Shown here one piece after another: positions 10,221 to 17,865 of a stretch of DNA of 64,000 nucleotides. A model generated the notes under the pieces. That model was not told the DNA's origin. It searched no databases and saw only the letters and a list, made by a program, of their open reading frames with translations. The DNA is from Bradyrhizobium erythrophlei. Its GTDB lineage: Bacteria > Pseudomonadota > Alphaproteobacteria > Rhizobiales > Xanthobacteraceae. Made by a program: the position numbers and the translations under genes. The DNA is taken from assembly GCA_900129675.1 (NCBI GenBank), contig FSRD01000002.1, positions 186,001 to 250,000 of the forward strand, read 5' to 3'. Each line of letters begins with the position of its first letter. Position 1 is the stretch's first letter.

Positions 10221-10259
10221 ATCCCCGCGGGCGGCAACTCGCGGGGACTTGTTTTTTTT
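10221..10259 (+). terminator. Rho-independent terminator after lctP
   Basis: TCCCCGCG / CGCGGGGA form the stem, followed by ACTTG and a run of eight Ts. Confidence 0.9.
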
Positions 10260-10325
10260 GGATATTTTTTTACCGCGGCCAATCTGGTCAACGTCGGGCA
10301 CATCCAATAGAACGGCGGCGCACTA

Positions 10326-10386
10326 TTGGAGCGTTTTCGAGCGAGTGGGTACCGGTTCGCGTGAAGAAAACGCGTCAAAACAAGAA
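10326..10386. repeat. Palindromic intergenic repeat, GCGTTTTC type
   Basis: GCGTTTTC at 10331-10338 and GAAAACGC at 10366-10373 are inverted repeats. The interior GAGTGGGTACCGGTTCGCGTG contains the same core as the repeats at 3874, 4591 and 49911. Confidence 0.75.
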
Positions 10387-10414
10387 TCTAGGTTGGACGA
10401 TTTTGAGGGGTTAT

Positions 10415-10831
10415 ATGATTTCAGTCGCACGCATTTGGAGAGAGACGGCTGTCGCCTTGACACTTTTGTCGGTCGCTCCGATGTCAGGCCCGGCGCGCGC
10501 CGATGACGGTTTTCCGTTCGGCATGGAAATGACCCTGGAAGCCGCGCGCATGCCGGGGTCGAAACGCGTCCCGGACCTCGATATCGGCGACAGCGGCGAG
10601 GTGATCCTCGAACTCTGGTGCAAGGGCGGCAAGGGCCAGTTTTCGGTGGCGGGCAATTCAGTGATTTTCGTCATCGGCGAGATGGAGAGCCGTCCCTGCG
10701 CGCCGGAGCGGGCGCAGGCCGACGACGATCTGATTGCGGCGCTGAGCGATGCGGCGACCTGGAAGCGGCAGGGCGACGTCGTGTCGTTTGTCGGGGCGAG
10801 GACGCTGCGCTTCCGGCTCAATACCAATTAG
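10415..10831 (+). CDS. Small secreted META/HslJ-like protein
   Basis: A 138-residue protein with an N-terminal signal sequence ending near PMSGPARA|DDGF. The second half resembles the META/HslJ fold: a short LWCKGGKGQFSVAGNSVIF strand pair, then ESRPCAPERAQADDDLIAAL with a conserved Cys, and a final strand pair ending LRFRLNTN. I prefer the ATG at 10415, preceded by GAGGGG, because the longer frame starts inside the palindromic repeat. META proteins are periplasmic stress-related proteins of uncertain mechanism. The call is moderate because the protein is short. Confidence 0.6.
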   Translation: MISVARIWRETAVALTLLSVAPMSGPARADDGFPFGMEMTLEAARMPGSKRVPDLDIGDSGEVILELWCKGGKGQFSVAGNSVIFVIGEMESRPCAPERAQADDDLIAALSDAATWKRQGDVVSFVGARTLRFRLNTN

Positions 10832-11246
10832 GGCGTGAACTCATAAATCGTGAGGCGTCGGCGGAGGTCCGCTTTGGTACGCATTGCGGACTTAAGTCGG
10901 ACATAGCGTGAGGTCCGAAAAATGCCGATATTGTTGCAAAAGTCTTTTTCGGGTGGCGAACGAAAATTCTTAGAGCCGCCGATGCGTCTTACGCGCGGCG
11001 ATGTGAGGGACCTCATCGTTTCGCACAAAAACGATCACGGCCCTTCGTATCGACCCTACAGAGTGCTGCAGTGGTAGAGGCGTCTAAAAATCCGCTTTTG
11101 CGAGATTTTCGGTGTCTTTCGATTTTCGACTTTTGCAACAAAATCTGCCAATAGCGGAAGTCGCAAGGTTTCATTCGACCGGTGGCGAACACGATCACGC
11201 ACGATGCTGGCAACGATGTTTCGCACTCTTTGTACCGGGTCAGTGA
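10832..11246. other. Non-coding, repeat-like region with long inverted repeat
   Basis: No supported gene occurs in these 415 bases. A near-perfect inverted repeat, GTTGCAAAAGTC at 10933-10944 against GACTTTTGCAAC at 11128-11139 (about 20 of 22 bases pair when extended), spans about 227 bp. GGTGGCGAACG also appears near both ends (10952, 11181). The stretch at 10832-10920 resembles dispersed non-coding repeats I associate with Bradyrhizobium genomes. It may be a MITE-like element or IS relic. Confidence 0.45.
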
Positions 11247-11921
11247 CTATTCGACGGGCTTTTCCACGCGCCAGCCCATTTCCCAGAAGTCGGCTTCGAG
11301 CCTTGTGGCTTCCTTGAAAATCGCGATCAGCTCGGCCTCACGGGCCGGCGTGGCGTAGAGATCGGCGAGAGCTTCCAGGTGCGCTTGCGCTTTCGCCGCG
11401 ACCTCCTGATATGGCGCGCCGGAATATTCGGCGATCCAGTCGCGATAGGGGTTCGTGGCCGTGAGCGCGTCGGGTCGCGCGGCGAGCCGCGTCGCGATCT
11501 CGGCGTAGCCGATCACGCAGGGCGCAAGCGCCACCTTGAGCGCCAGGAGATCACCGCGCATTCCCGCGTCGAGCACGTAGCGTGTATAGGCCAACATCTC
11601 GATCGCCGGAGGCGCTTGTTCGAGATCGGCGGGTGACAGCCCCCAGCCGGCGCAGAGCTTTACATGCAGGTTCATCTCGACGTCGAGAATGGCCGAAAGG
11701 CCGGCCGCCGCTTCGCGCATGTCGGCGAGCTTGGGCGACTTGTAGACGGCGAGCGCGTAGGCGCGGGCGAACTCGATCAGGAACAGATAGTCCTGAACGA
11801 GGTAGTGACGAAACGCCGCCTCAGTAAGCGAACCGTCAGCCAGGGCGTTCGTGAAGGGGTGCCTGGTGTAGGCCCGCCACTCGGCTGCTGCTGCTGTCTT
11901 CAGTCGATCGAAGAAACTCAT
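11247..11921 (-). CDS. tenA: TenA-family aminopyrimidine aminohydrolase (thiaminase II)
   Basis: A 224-residue TenA protein. TenA hydrolyses aminopyrimidines from damaged thiamine so that they re-enter thiamine synthesis. The active-site pattern is present: D44 in VQDYLFL, nucleophile C135 in LAPCVIGY, Y139, and a late Glu in EATRLEADFW. Helical composition and length fit the family. It stands alone on the minus strand. I looked for a TPP riboswitch between the gene and 12156 and did not see one, so regulation is unknown. Confidence 0.92.
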   Translation of the reverse strand: MSFFDRLKTAAAAEWRAYTRHPFTNALADGSLTEAAFRHYLVQDYLFLIEFARAYALAVYKSPKLADMREAAAGLSAILDVEMNLHVKLCAGWGLSPADLEQAPPAIEMLAYTRYVLDAGMRGDLLALKVALAPCVIGYAEIATRLAARPDALTATNPYRDWIAEYSGAPYQEVAAKAQAHLEALADLYATPAREAELIAIFKEATRLEADFWEMGWRVEKPVE

Positions 11922-12156
11922 GATGTTTCGCAGGGTTTGCTTCCCAAGGCGTGTCTTGGGCTCGCTACCGGATCACAAGCGGACCCCTCAGGCAAGGAAC
12001 AATGTCCGCTCGTCCCTCAAGCGCGGTCATGTGCAAGGCAGCGCTTACCTCAGCCTCGTGCCGGAAGCGGGGATTTGCGGCTTTCGTCTCGCCAAGCGGC
12101 GCGTTCATTGTTTACGATCCAATGAGTAATATCCGGCGAAATTTTGGGAGACCGCC

Positions 12157-13293
12157 ATGGGGATGAGAAGTCATGCCGCTGCTGCGCCCGCGGCTGCGCT
12201 TGCTCTCGGACTTTTCCTCACGCCGCCGGTTTCCATCGCCATCGGCATCGGCAATCTCGGCTTGATGTCCCCTGCCATGGGGCAGCCAGGCACGCTCACG
12301 AAAAAGCAATCGGACGCACTCGCAGCGTACAACAAGGCCGCAAGCGACTTCGAATCGATCCTGGGCCAGCGGCGCGCGCAGATCGATTCGAATCAACGGC
12401 TGCCGAACCTGCCGGGACAAGCCCTCTACCTTGCACGCAACAACATGCTGAGCGCGTACAAGGACCTCACCGACGCGCTTCCGTCCAGGATCGGCGGGCC
12501 CAACAAATACGGAATCCCTCCGGCGTACCTCGACGCCGGGAATGAGCCACTGCTTGATGAGTACAGGAAGCTGTTTGACCTCATGCAGGCGCCGCCCGCC
12601 AACGCGCAAAAATCGGATACGCCATTCAAGGACGTGGTCGATTTGGGAACGGCTATCGCGCGGGCCAAGGGGCTCGATGCGGCCGGTGCCGAAGCGGCGG
12701 GCCGTATCAGCCTGGGGCTGTTCTTTGCCGAGACAAACGGCAATCAGAACATCGGGAATGCGCGCTCGAATACCTACAAGGGGAGTCTGCAAACCGGTCC
12801 ATCCGAAGATCAAAACGGGCGAAGGAAGTGGGCGGCGATCAAAACCTCGATAGCGGCCTTCGATCCTGCGCTGAGCCTTCGTGACGACGGGGAAGAGGCG
12901 CGGGCCGGCAATCTGGATCACCGGTTCAACCACTGGACCGCCGTGCGGGATGCCCTCATGAGCGCCCACGCCGATATTTTCCCGCAGGTAACGGCGATCG
13001 TGAAAACCCTGCCAAATCCGATCGATCAAATGAAGCTGTTTGAGCTGATCCAGATCATTCCCGCTCCGACCAGGTCCGCACTCAAGTCAGGCGACCTGGT
13101 CAACTACAGAATTTCCGATCCGAGGATCATGGGGTATCTGCGAAACAACAGCATTTTCACCTTTGGACAAGCTGACAGGGCAAGAACGTCTGCGACCTAC
13201 CGCGAGATTCTTGACGCGATGTGGCTCTTCAATGCCAAGTTCGAAGAGGCGCTTGCCAAATTCGACGAAATCAAGGCGCGGCAAAAGAGGTGA
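12157..13293 (+). CDS. Unknown secreted protein with lysozyme-like motif
   Basis: A 378-residue protein with a signal peptide (hydrophobic to about residue 30, with a second hydrophobic stretch to about 44). I do not recognise a named family. In the middle, LFFAETNGNQNIGNARSNTY with E192, followed by KGSLQTGPSEDQNG, recalls the E...G(S/A).Q pattern around the catalytic Glu of lytic transglycosylases and lysozymes. The rest is alpha-helical and charged, ending in a Lys-rich tail. The next gene downstream is a cell-wall amidase on the same strand, which fits a peptidoglycan role. This function is an inference, not a homology call. Confidence 0.6.
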   Translation: MGMRSHAAAAPAAALALGLFLTPPVSIAIGIGNLGLMSPAMGQPGTLTKKQSDALAAYNKAASDFESILGQRRAQIDSNQRLPNLPGQALYLARNNMLSAYKDLTDALPSRIGGPNKYGIPPAYLDAGNEPLLDEYRKLFDLMQAPPANAQKSDTPFKDVVDLGTAIARAKGLDAAGAEAAGRISLGLFFAETNGNQNIGNARSNTYKGSLQTGPSEDQNGRRKWAAIKTSIAAFDPALSLRDDGEEARAGNLDHRFNHWTAVRDALMSAHADIFPQVTAIVKTLPNPIDQMKLFELIQIIPAPTRSALKSGDLVNYRISDPRIMGYLRNNSIFTFGQADRARTSATYREILDAMWLFNAKFEEALAKFDEIKARQKR

Positions 13294-13448
13294 CGTCGGC
13301 AGCCGCGGATCGGACCGCGTTTCGCCGGGTTCCGCAACGTGACGTCCCGAGCGGATCGTGTGACGACAACGATACGATCAAATTTACTCTTTGGTTTTCG
13401 CGATCAGGCCGCTTGCAACCGCTAATTCATGGTTCATAATCCCCGCTG

Positions 13449-14501
13449 GTGCCGTCTTGTGCCGCCGTCGAGCGCGCACGGAGATCAACCCGGGGAAAGC
13501 AGGGATTGCTGTCGTCAGGGAGAAAATTCGCCGGCTCGTGCTTTGGCGTTTGGCCCCGCCGCTGCACCATCATCGCAGCGATGGCCGCATTGGTGCTTCT
13601 GCCGATGGAGGTCAGCGAAGCCGGCTGGCTGTCGGATGTCTCCAAAAGCCCGTCAAAGCCCGGCAAATCGCCAAAGCGCGTCGCCTCGCCAAAGCCAGCC
13701 ACTTCGGCGAAGTCCGCCGCGAAGCCAAAGCGGCACACTGTGAAGCTTGCCGCCCTCGGGCCGGTTGCCTTGAGCCCGTCCGCGTTGAAGCCGGTTGCAA
13801 CCAAGTGCGATCCCCAAAAATTCCGGATCGTTCTGGATGTGGGACATACTGCCGACTCGGAAGGCGCGATCAGCGCCCGCAACGTCGCCGAGTTCCTCTT
13901 CAACCTGCGACTTGCGCGGCGGATCGAGGAGAAATTGAAGGCCGAAGGCTTTGCCGCGACCAGGTTGCTCGTGACCGAGGGCAAGGCCAGGCCGAGCCTG
14001 GTCAGGCGAGTCGACGCGGCCAACAAACTGCAAGCCGATCTGTTCCTGTCGATCCACCATGATTCCGTGCCCAACTCATTCCTCGAGAACTGGGAATTCG
14101 AGGGCAAGAAAAGCCATTTCAGCGACCGCTTCAGCGGTTATTCCGTCTTCGTCTCGCGCGACAATCCGGACTTCAAGACCAGCCTCTCGTTTGCCGAACT
14201 GGTCGGCAAGGAAATGAAGGCCGAGGGCCTGCAATATGCACAGCAATATACCCAGCCGATCATGGGTCGGTACCAGCACCCGCTGCTGAACAGGGAAACC
14301 GGTGTCTACAGCTACGATCAGCTCATCGTGCTGCGAAAGACCCGGATGCCTGCGGTCCTGCTCGAGGCGGGCTCGATCATCAACCGGGACGAAGAGCTCA
14401 AGATGGAATCGCCCGAACGCCGGGACATCATCAGCAGCGGCGTCACGGCGGCCGTGAAGGAATTCTGTGATCCTCGATGGGCCATCCTCGGCCCGCTCTG
14501 A
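13449..14501 (+). CDS. Periplasmic N-acetylmuramoyl-L-alanine amidase (Amidase_3)
   Basis: An amidase of the AmiC/Amidase_3 type that cleaves the stem peptide from MurNAc. The zinc and catalytic residues are visible: His in LDVGHTADSEG, Glu in SARNVAEFLFN, His in LFLSIHHDS and the catalytic Glu in AVLLEAGSIIN. A Lys/Pro/Ser-rich linker separates an N-terminal signal/anchor (CTIIAAMAALVLLPMEVSEA) from the catalytic domain. The start is uncertain: GTG 13449 gives 350 residues, TTG 13506 is preceded by GGGGAAAG, and ATG 13581 would cut the signal peptide short. Export to the periplasm is expected with either of the first two. Confidence 0.85.
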   Translation: MPSCAAVERARRSTRGKQGLLSSGRKFAGSCFGVWPRRCTIIAAMAALVLLPMEVSEAGWLSDVSKSPSKPGKSPKRVASPKPATSAKSAAKPKRHTVKLAALGPVALSPSALKPVATKCDPQKFRIVLDVGHTADSEGAISARNVAEFLFNLRLARRIEEKLKAEGFAATRLLVTEGKARPSLVRRVDAANKLQADLFLSIHHDSVPNSFLENWEFEGKKSHFSDRFSGYSVFVSRDNPDFKTSLSFAELVGKEMKAEGLQYAQQYTQPIMGRYQHPLLNRETGVYSYDQLIVLRKTRMPAVLLEAGSIINRDEELKMESPERRDIISSGVTAAVKEFCDPRWAILGPL

Positions 14502-14540
14502 TGACGCGGTGACGGCCCCACCTCGCAAGAGGTGATCGCC

Positions 14541-15300
14541 TCAGGCGCGAAGCGGATGCCGCTTTACGCTTTCTCGGTCGAAATAGGCGAAAGCGATGCT
14601 CGTCAGGCCCCCCAGCATGGACCAGAACGCCAGGCTCGTCAGCGTCACGGCAACCACAAACTGGTGGGACAGTGAACTGGGCACGTTGGTGTCGACATGT
14701 TCAAGTTCCGGCGCCCCGATCAGATGGGGCAACACAATCAGCATCAGTCCTGCGATCGAGGCCGGCACCGACCGGCGGAAAACAACGAGCCCGAGGCCCG
14801 CTGCCGTCGCCAGCGCGGCCACGCCCCACCAGATCTGACGCGACAGCAGCGGCGCCGTTGGCACACCCGGCAATTCCGGCGGCAGGCCGATCCCGGGGGC
14901 GATCGTGAAGACGAGGAAGCCTGCCAGTCCCCACATCAAGCCTTCATGCCACGACACGCTCTCGCCCGTCGCTCCGCTCCGAGAAGAAGCCGGCGAGCAA
15001 CAGCGCAAAACCGATGGCGGTCAGAACGTTCGCGGCCGCAGTGTAGGCGTTGCGCTCGAGCCCGTCCCTGGGCTCCCATGCCTCTGCGGCGTGCACATGG
15101 TCCGAATGGCTGTGGCTGGCGACCGTTTCCTGCGGACCTGGCGCGGCGTGCGCGCCTTGATGAGCCTCGACCGCCTTCTCGAAGACCTCGGCCTTCAAGA
15201 TCAACGGTACCGTGCCGAATTGCTGGAGCCCGGTAACGATCAGGCCAACGGTGAAACCGGCAATGACCGATGAAAACACGATCGCACGAAAGGTGCCCAT
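14541..15300 (-). pseudogene. cbtA: CbtA-family cobalt transporter subunit, frameshifted
   Basis: The two halves of one CbtA protein lie in different frames. The N-terminal part (15300 down to ~14966) has TM1 (FSSVIAGFTVGLIVTGLQQF), a His-rich loop (SHSHSDHVH) and TM2. The C-terminal part (from ~14966 to 14541) has WHEGLMWGLAGFLVFTIAPG, GLPPELPG and three more TM segments, ending in the CbtA C-terminus. Removing one base from the CCC at 14964-14966 joins them into one protein of about 250 residues. CbtA with CbtB is a predicted cobalt importer. The frameshift may be a real lesion or a sequencing error. Confidence 0.8.
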
Positions 15301-15309
15301 GCGACCTGA

Positions 15310-15492
15310 TCAATGGCAGGGGAAAGCGTTCGAATGGCGCACGTCGTGCGCGGCGTTGTGAACGACATCGATATTGGAGAAGCCCACGACGCCCACGATG
15401 AAGAGGCCGAGCATCATTGCCATCAGCGATTGGGCAAGCCGACCAACCTGGCCGGCCGCGACCGGCAAATGCGTGACCTGGGACTGAGTCAT
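15310..15492 (-). CDS. cbtB: CbtB-family cobalt transporter subunit
   Basis: A 60-residue membrane protein with one transmembrane helix (LAQSLMAMMLGLFIVGVVGF) and the CbtB C-terminal metal-binding tail: HNAAHDVRH and the final FPCH. I chose ATG 15492 because it gives the normal CbtB length; the longer frame would overlap the upstream gene. The start overlaps the stop of the DUF1488-like gene (ATGA). It lies 9 bases upstream of cbtA. Confidence 0.9.
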   Translation of the reverse strand: MTQSQVTHLPVAAGQVGRLAQSLMAMMLGLFIVGVVGFSNIDVVHNAAHDVRHSNAFPCH

Positions 15493-15785
15493 CGTTGTTC
15501 TCCGCGTTTGATTTGGTTCGACTCTAGCAATATTCGGGCGATGTCGCGACTCGTTAGATGAAGATTCGTGCCGACCGGGATGCATTTGCGCGCTATCTTG
15601 AGGCTGGCGGCCGCTCTGAATGCGTCTTCGAATTCCCCGAAGTAGGCAAGGCAGGCTTGCGGCGTCGGTTCCGCACCCAGCAACGTCCGAAACGCTCCTC
15701 GGTGAACGGCACAGGTCGCGGCTTGATCCCTGATCGGGAAGACCAGGGATTCGATGTCGGCGCGCCAGCGAGCTTCCTCTTTCAA
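15489..15785 (-). CDS. DUF1488-like small protein upstream of cbtB
   Basis: A 98-residue soluble protein that begins with a TTG. Its centre, LVFPIRDQAATCAVHRGAFR and then FGEFEDAFRAAASLKIAR, resembles the DUF1488 fold (a small alpha/beta protein of unknown function). The TTG start overlaps the TGA stop of the 54-residue gene, and its own stop overlaps the cbtB ATG. Both overlaps are four bases, so all three genes should be translated together. A role in cobalt or cobalamin handling would be guilt by association only. Confidence 0.6.
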   Translation of the reverse strand: MKEEARWRADIESLVFPIRDQAATCAVHRGAFRTLLGAEPTPQACLAYFGEFEDAFRAAASLKIARKCIPVGTNLHLTSRDIARILLESNQIKRGEQR

Positions 15786-15946
15786 GTCGAAACCGCGCGA
15801 CCTAGACCAAACCGGTCGATCAGACGGACGATCTCAACGGCGCAGGAAACCGTCAGCAGCGCGAAACGGAACATCGAGGCACGACCCGGTTCGATCCGAT
15901 GAAGGCGAAACCGTTCGGCGGGAGGCGGCGGGACCTTGAGAGCCAT
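15782..15946 (-). CDS. Small 54-residue protein heading the cbtB cluster
   Basis: This short gene starts with ATG at 15946 and ends with TGA at 15784-15782. A strong ribosome site, GAAGGAGATCACTG, lies just before the ATG. The product is basic, MALKVPPPPAERFRLHRI at the N-terminus, with a moderately hydrophobic helix MFRFALLTVSCAVEIVRLI in the middle. I do not recognise a family. Its TGA overlaps the TTG of the DUF1488-like gene, as expected of a coupled operon. The strong ribosome site and the overlaps make it a probable real gene; function unknown. Confidence 0.6.
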   Translation of the reverse strand: MALKVPPPPAERFRLHRIEPGRASMFRFALLTVSCAVEIVRLIDRFGLGRAVST

Positions 15947-15979
15947 CAGTGATCTCCTTCAGGGAATTCTAGTCCATTT

Positions 15980-16015
15980 GCCGGACCGCGACAGCCCGGT
16001 TGAGTTCGGTCCAGC
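15980..16015 (-). promoter_or_regulatory. Leader hairpin upstream of the cbtB cluster
   Basis: On the minus strand, GCTGGACCG and CGGTCCGGC pair to give a 9-bp stem with one G-U pair and an 18-base loop. It sits about 34 bases before the 54-residue gene's start. There is no T run, so it is not a simple terminator. I do not see the B12-box of a cobalamin riboswitch. Confidence 0.4.
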
Positions 16016-16084
16016 GCCTGCATCGGGACGACTCGGGCGTATCGCGCCGCGGGGGTCGCGAAGTCGTGTCGAAAATTAGGAGGT

Positions 16085-16204
16085 CGTCATTGCGAGGAGC
16101 AAAGCGACGAAGCAATCCATTCTTTCTTTTCGCGGCACGATGGATTGCTTCGCGGAGCCTGTCATCGGGCGCGCATTCGCGCGACCCGTTGGCTCGCAAT
16201 GACG
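16085..16204. repeat. Dispersed REP-like repeat (CGTCATTGCGAG type), copy 1
   Basis: A 120-bp element that starts CGTCATTGCGAGGAGC and ends GGCTCGCAATGACG, nearly its own reverse complement. The inside has GACGAAGCAATCCAT and TGGATTGCTTCGCGGAGC, a second inverted pair. Copies are at 22180-22298 and 46910-47030, with a partial copy inside 32779-32924. Confidence 0.9.
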
Positions 16205-16261
16205 ATCTGGCTGTTGAAATTCGAATCGGAAATTTGCGACGGGCGCATTCGCGCGCCTTTT

Positions 16262-17740
16262 TCAAGTCTCGCCCAAAATCATGTCGGCGCAGGCGCCGCC
16301 GGATTGCATCACGCCGGTATAGCCGCCGAAACCGGCAAAGGCTGACGCGAGATAAAGCCCGGGCACTGCCGTGCGCGGCGAACGGGCCGGGACGCTGCCG
16401 GCCGAGGGCGGCGTCGTCGGCGCAAATCCGTAAACGGCGCCATCGGGCGCGTTGAGATATTGCCGCACCGACAGCGCGGTATTGAACGACGATGCGACCA
16501 CGCCCGAGGCGATGCCCGGATAGAATTTGTCGAGATAGAGAAGCATCGCCTGCTGCCAGCGCCCGCGCTTCTCGCGATAGGCGTCGAGATCCGAGCTGTC
16601 CCAGTTCGACAGCCAGTCCGGCCCGAACACCGACAACACATAAGGCGGGGCGGGGACGCCGGAATCGATCGCGGTGTAATCGACGATCGACATCGGCGGC
16701 ATCCGCTCAGCGGGCTCGTCCGCCATCAAGGTCGCGCCGCGCCCGTAATCGGCCAGCCGCTTCATGTCGGCCGGCAGCAATTGCGTGGAATAGGCCGTGA
16801 CGCCGTATTCGCGCGGCGGCTTCGCCAGCCCGAGCGTCAGCGCGAACAGGGAAATCGACGGCGTCAGGCCGGCGTGGCCTCTGGTCAATTTCGCCGCCGC
16901 GTCTTCCGGCATAAGCTGTGCCAGCGCGGCGGGCGCCGCACCGCCGATGATCCGCGCGCATTCCGCTATTTGGGCGTCGCTGCCGTCTTTGGCAGTGTGC
17001 GTGACGGCGCTGGTGCGGCCCTGCGGGTCGAGCGCGATACGGGAGGCAACGCGGCGCACCATCACCTCGCCGCCGGCGACGCGAACGGCGCGGGCCAGCG
17101 CGCTCGAGAGCCGCTGCGAGCCGCCCTGCACGAAGCGTCCGCCGCTCAAAAGGTAACTTCCCTGCGCTCTGGCAAAGAAGCTCCACCACAGCGATCCCGG
17201 GTCGTCGTGGAAATAAGAGAGATTGGCCGCCAGCGCGCATTTGACGGCTTCATTGTCGCCGAACAATTGATCGAGCTTTTGCGACAATGACTGCGGCGCT
17301 TCGTCGGATGAGGGTGCGCCCGCCGCGGACGCGATGCCCTCCATTTCGCCGAGCAGTTGCTGGATGCCGGCCCGCGCCCCCGGGAATCGCTCGGTCAGCG
17401 CGACCCGCGCCGCGGCAAAATCGTCCGGCAGCACGAACGGTTTTTCGAGCGGGCCGCCGCGCACTTCGTAGAGCGCGCCGGCCGGGATCCATTTGACGGC
17501 ATCGAGCACACCCGCGCGCGTCAGCACGGCGTGCTTGGGATCTCTGCTATCCTGAGGGTTGCTGGTTTCCTGCAACGAACCTTCGATGAAGAGATCGCCG
17601 GACTTGTAGCTCGACGCCGCGCCGCCCACCGAGTTGCTGCGTTCGATCACGAGCACCTTGCGTCCGGCGCGTGCGAGGATCGCCGCCGCCGTCAAGCCGC
17701 CAAGGCCGGCACCGATCACCACTACGTCATAACGCGCCAT
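16262..17740 (-). CDS. FAD-dependent phytoene desaturase/RetSat-like oxidoreductase
   Basis: A 492-residue oxidoreductase of the CrtI/RetSat type. The N-terminal Rossmann motif is DVVVIGAGLGGLTAAAILAR (GxGxxG at residues 11-16), followed by the acidic ribose-binding VIERSNSVGGAASSY. The C-terminus has the flavin-binding FAGFGGYTGVMQSGG. Family members desaturate carotenoids or saturate retinol-like or quinone-like polyenes. The nearest genes are not carotenoid genes, so the substrate is open. It is monocistronic by position, and the 3' end lies next to a REP-like repeat. Confidence 0.85.
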   Translation of the reverse strand: MARYDVVVIGAGLGGLTAAAILARAGRKVLVIERSNSVGGAASSYKSGDLFIEGSLQETSNPQDSRDPKHAVLTRAGVLDAVKWIPAGALYEVRGGPLEKPFVLPDDFAAARVALTERFPGARAGIQQLLGEMEGIASAAGAPSSDEAPQSLSQKLDQLFGDNEAVKCALAANLSYFHDDPGSLWWSFFARAQGSYLLSGGRFVQGGSQRLSSALARAVRVAGGEVMVRRVASRIALDPQGRTSAVTHTAKDGSDAQIAECARIIGGAAPAALAQLMPEDAAAKLTRGHAGLTPSISLFALTLGLAKPPREYGVTAYSTQLLPADMKRLADYGRGATLMADEPAERMPPMSIVDYTAIDSGVPAPPYVLSVFGPDWLSNWDSSDLDAYREKRGRWQQAMLLYLDKFYPGIASGVVASSFNTALSVRQYLNAPDGAVYGFAPTTPPSAGSVPARSPRTAVPGLYLASAFAGFGGYTGVMQSGGACADMILGET

Positions 17741-17865
17741 ATGGCCTGAACCCCTGGAACCCGTCTACGGAGATGGTTCATTGCCGCAATGGCGCAGCGT
17801 GTCAAACGCGCTTGTGGCATGGCGCAAGTGCGCGGGAAAATGTACCGGGATCTACGAAAAACGGC

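Noticed and set aside
11922..12156. TPP riboswitch upstream of tenA
   Set aside because: The conserved CTGAGA and ACCTGA-type elements are not seen on the minus strand.
15947..16084. Cobalamin riboswitch upstream of the cbtB cluster
   Set aside because: I looked for the B12 box and the conserved core and found neither; only a simple hairpin is present.
16000..16455. Plus-strand frame through the 16085 repeat
   Set aside because: Its residues come from the repeat itself (similar frames occur at the other copies) and from antisense of the oxidoreductase gene.
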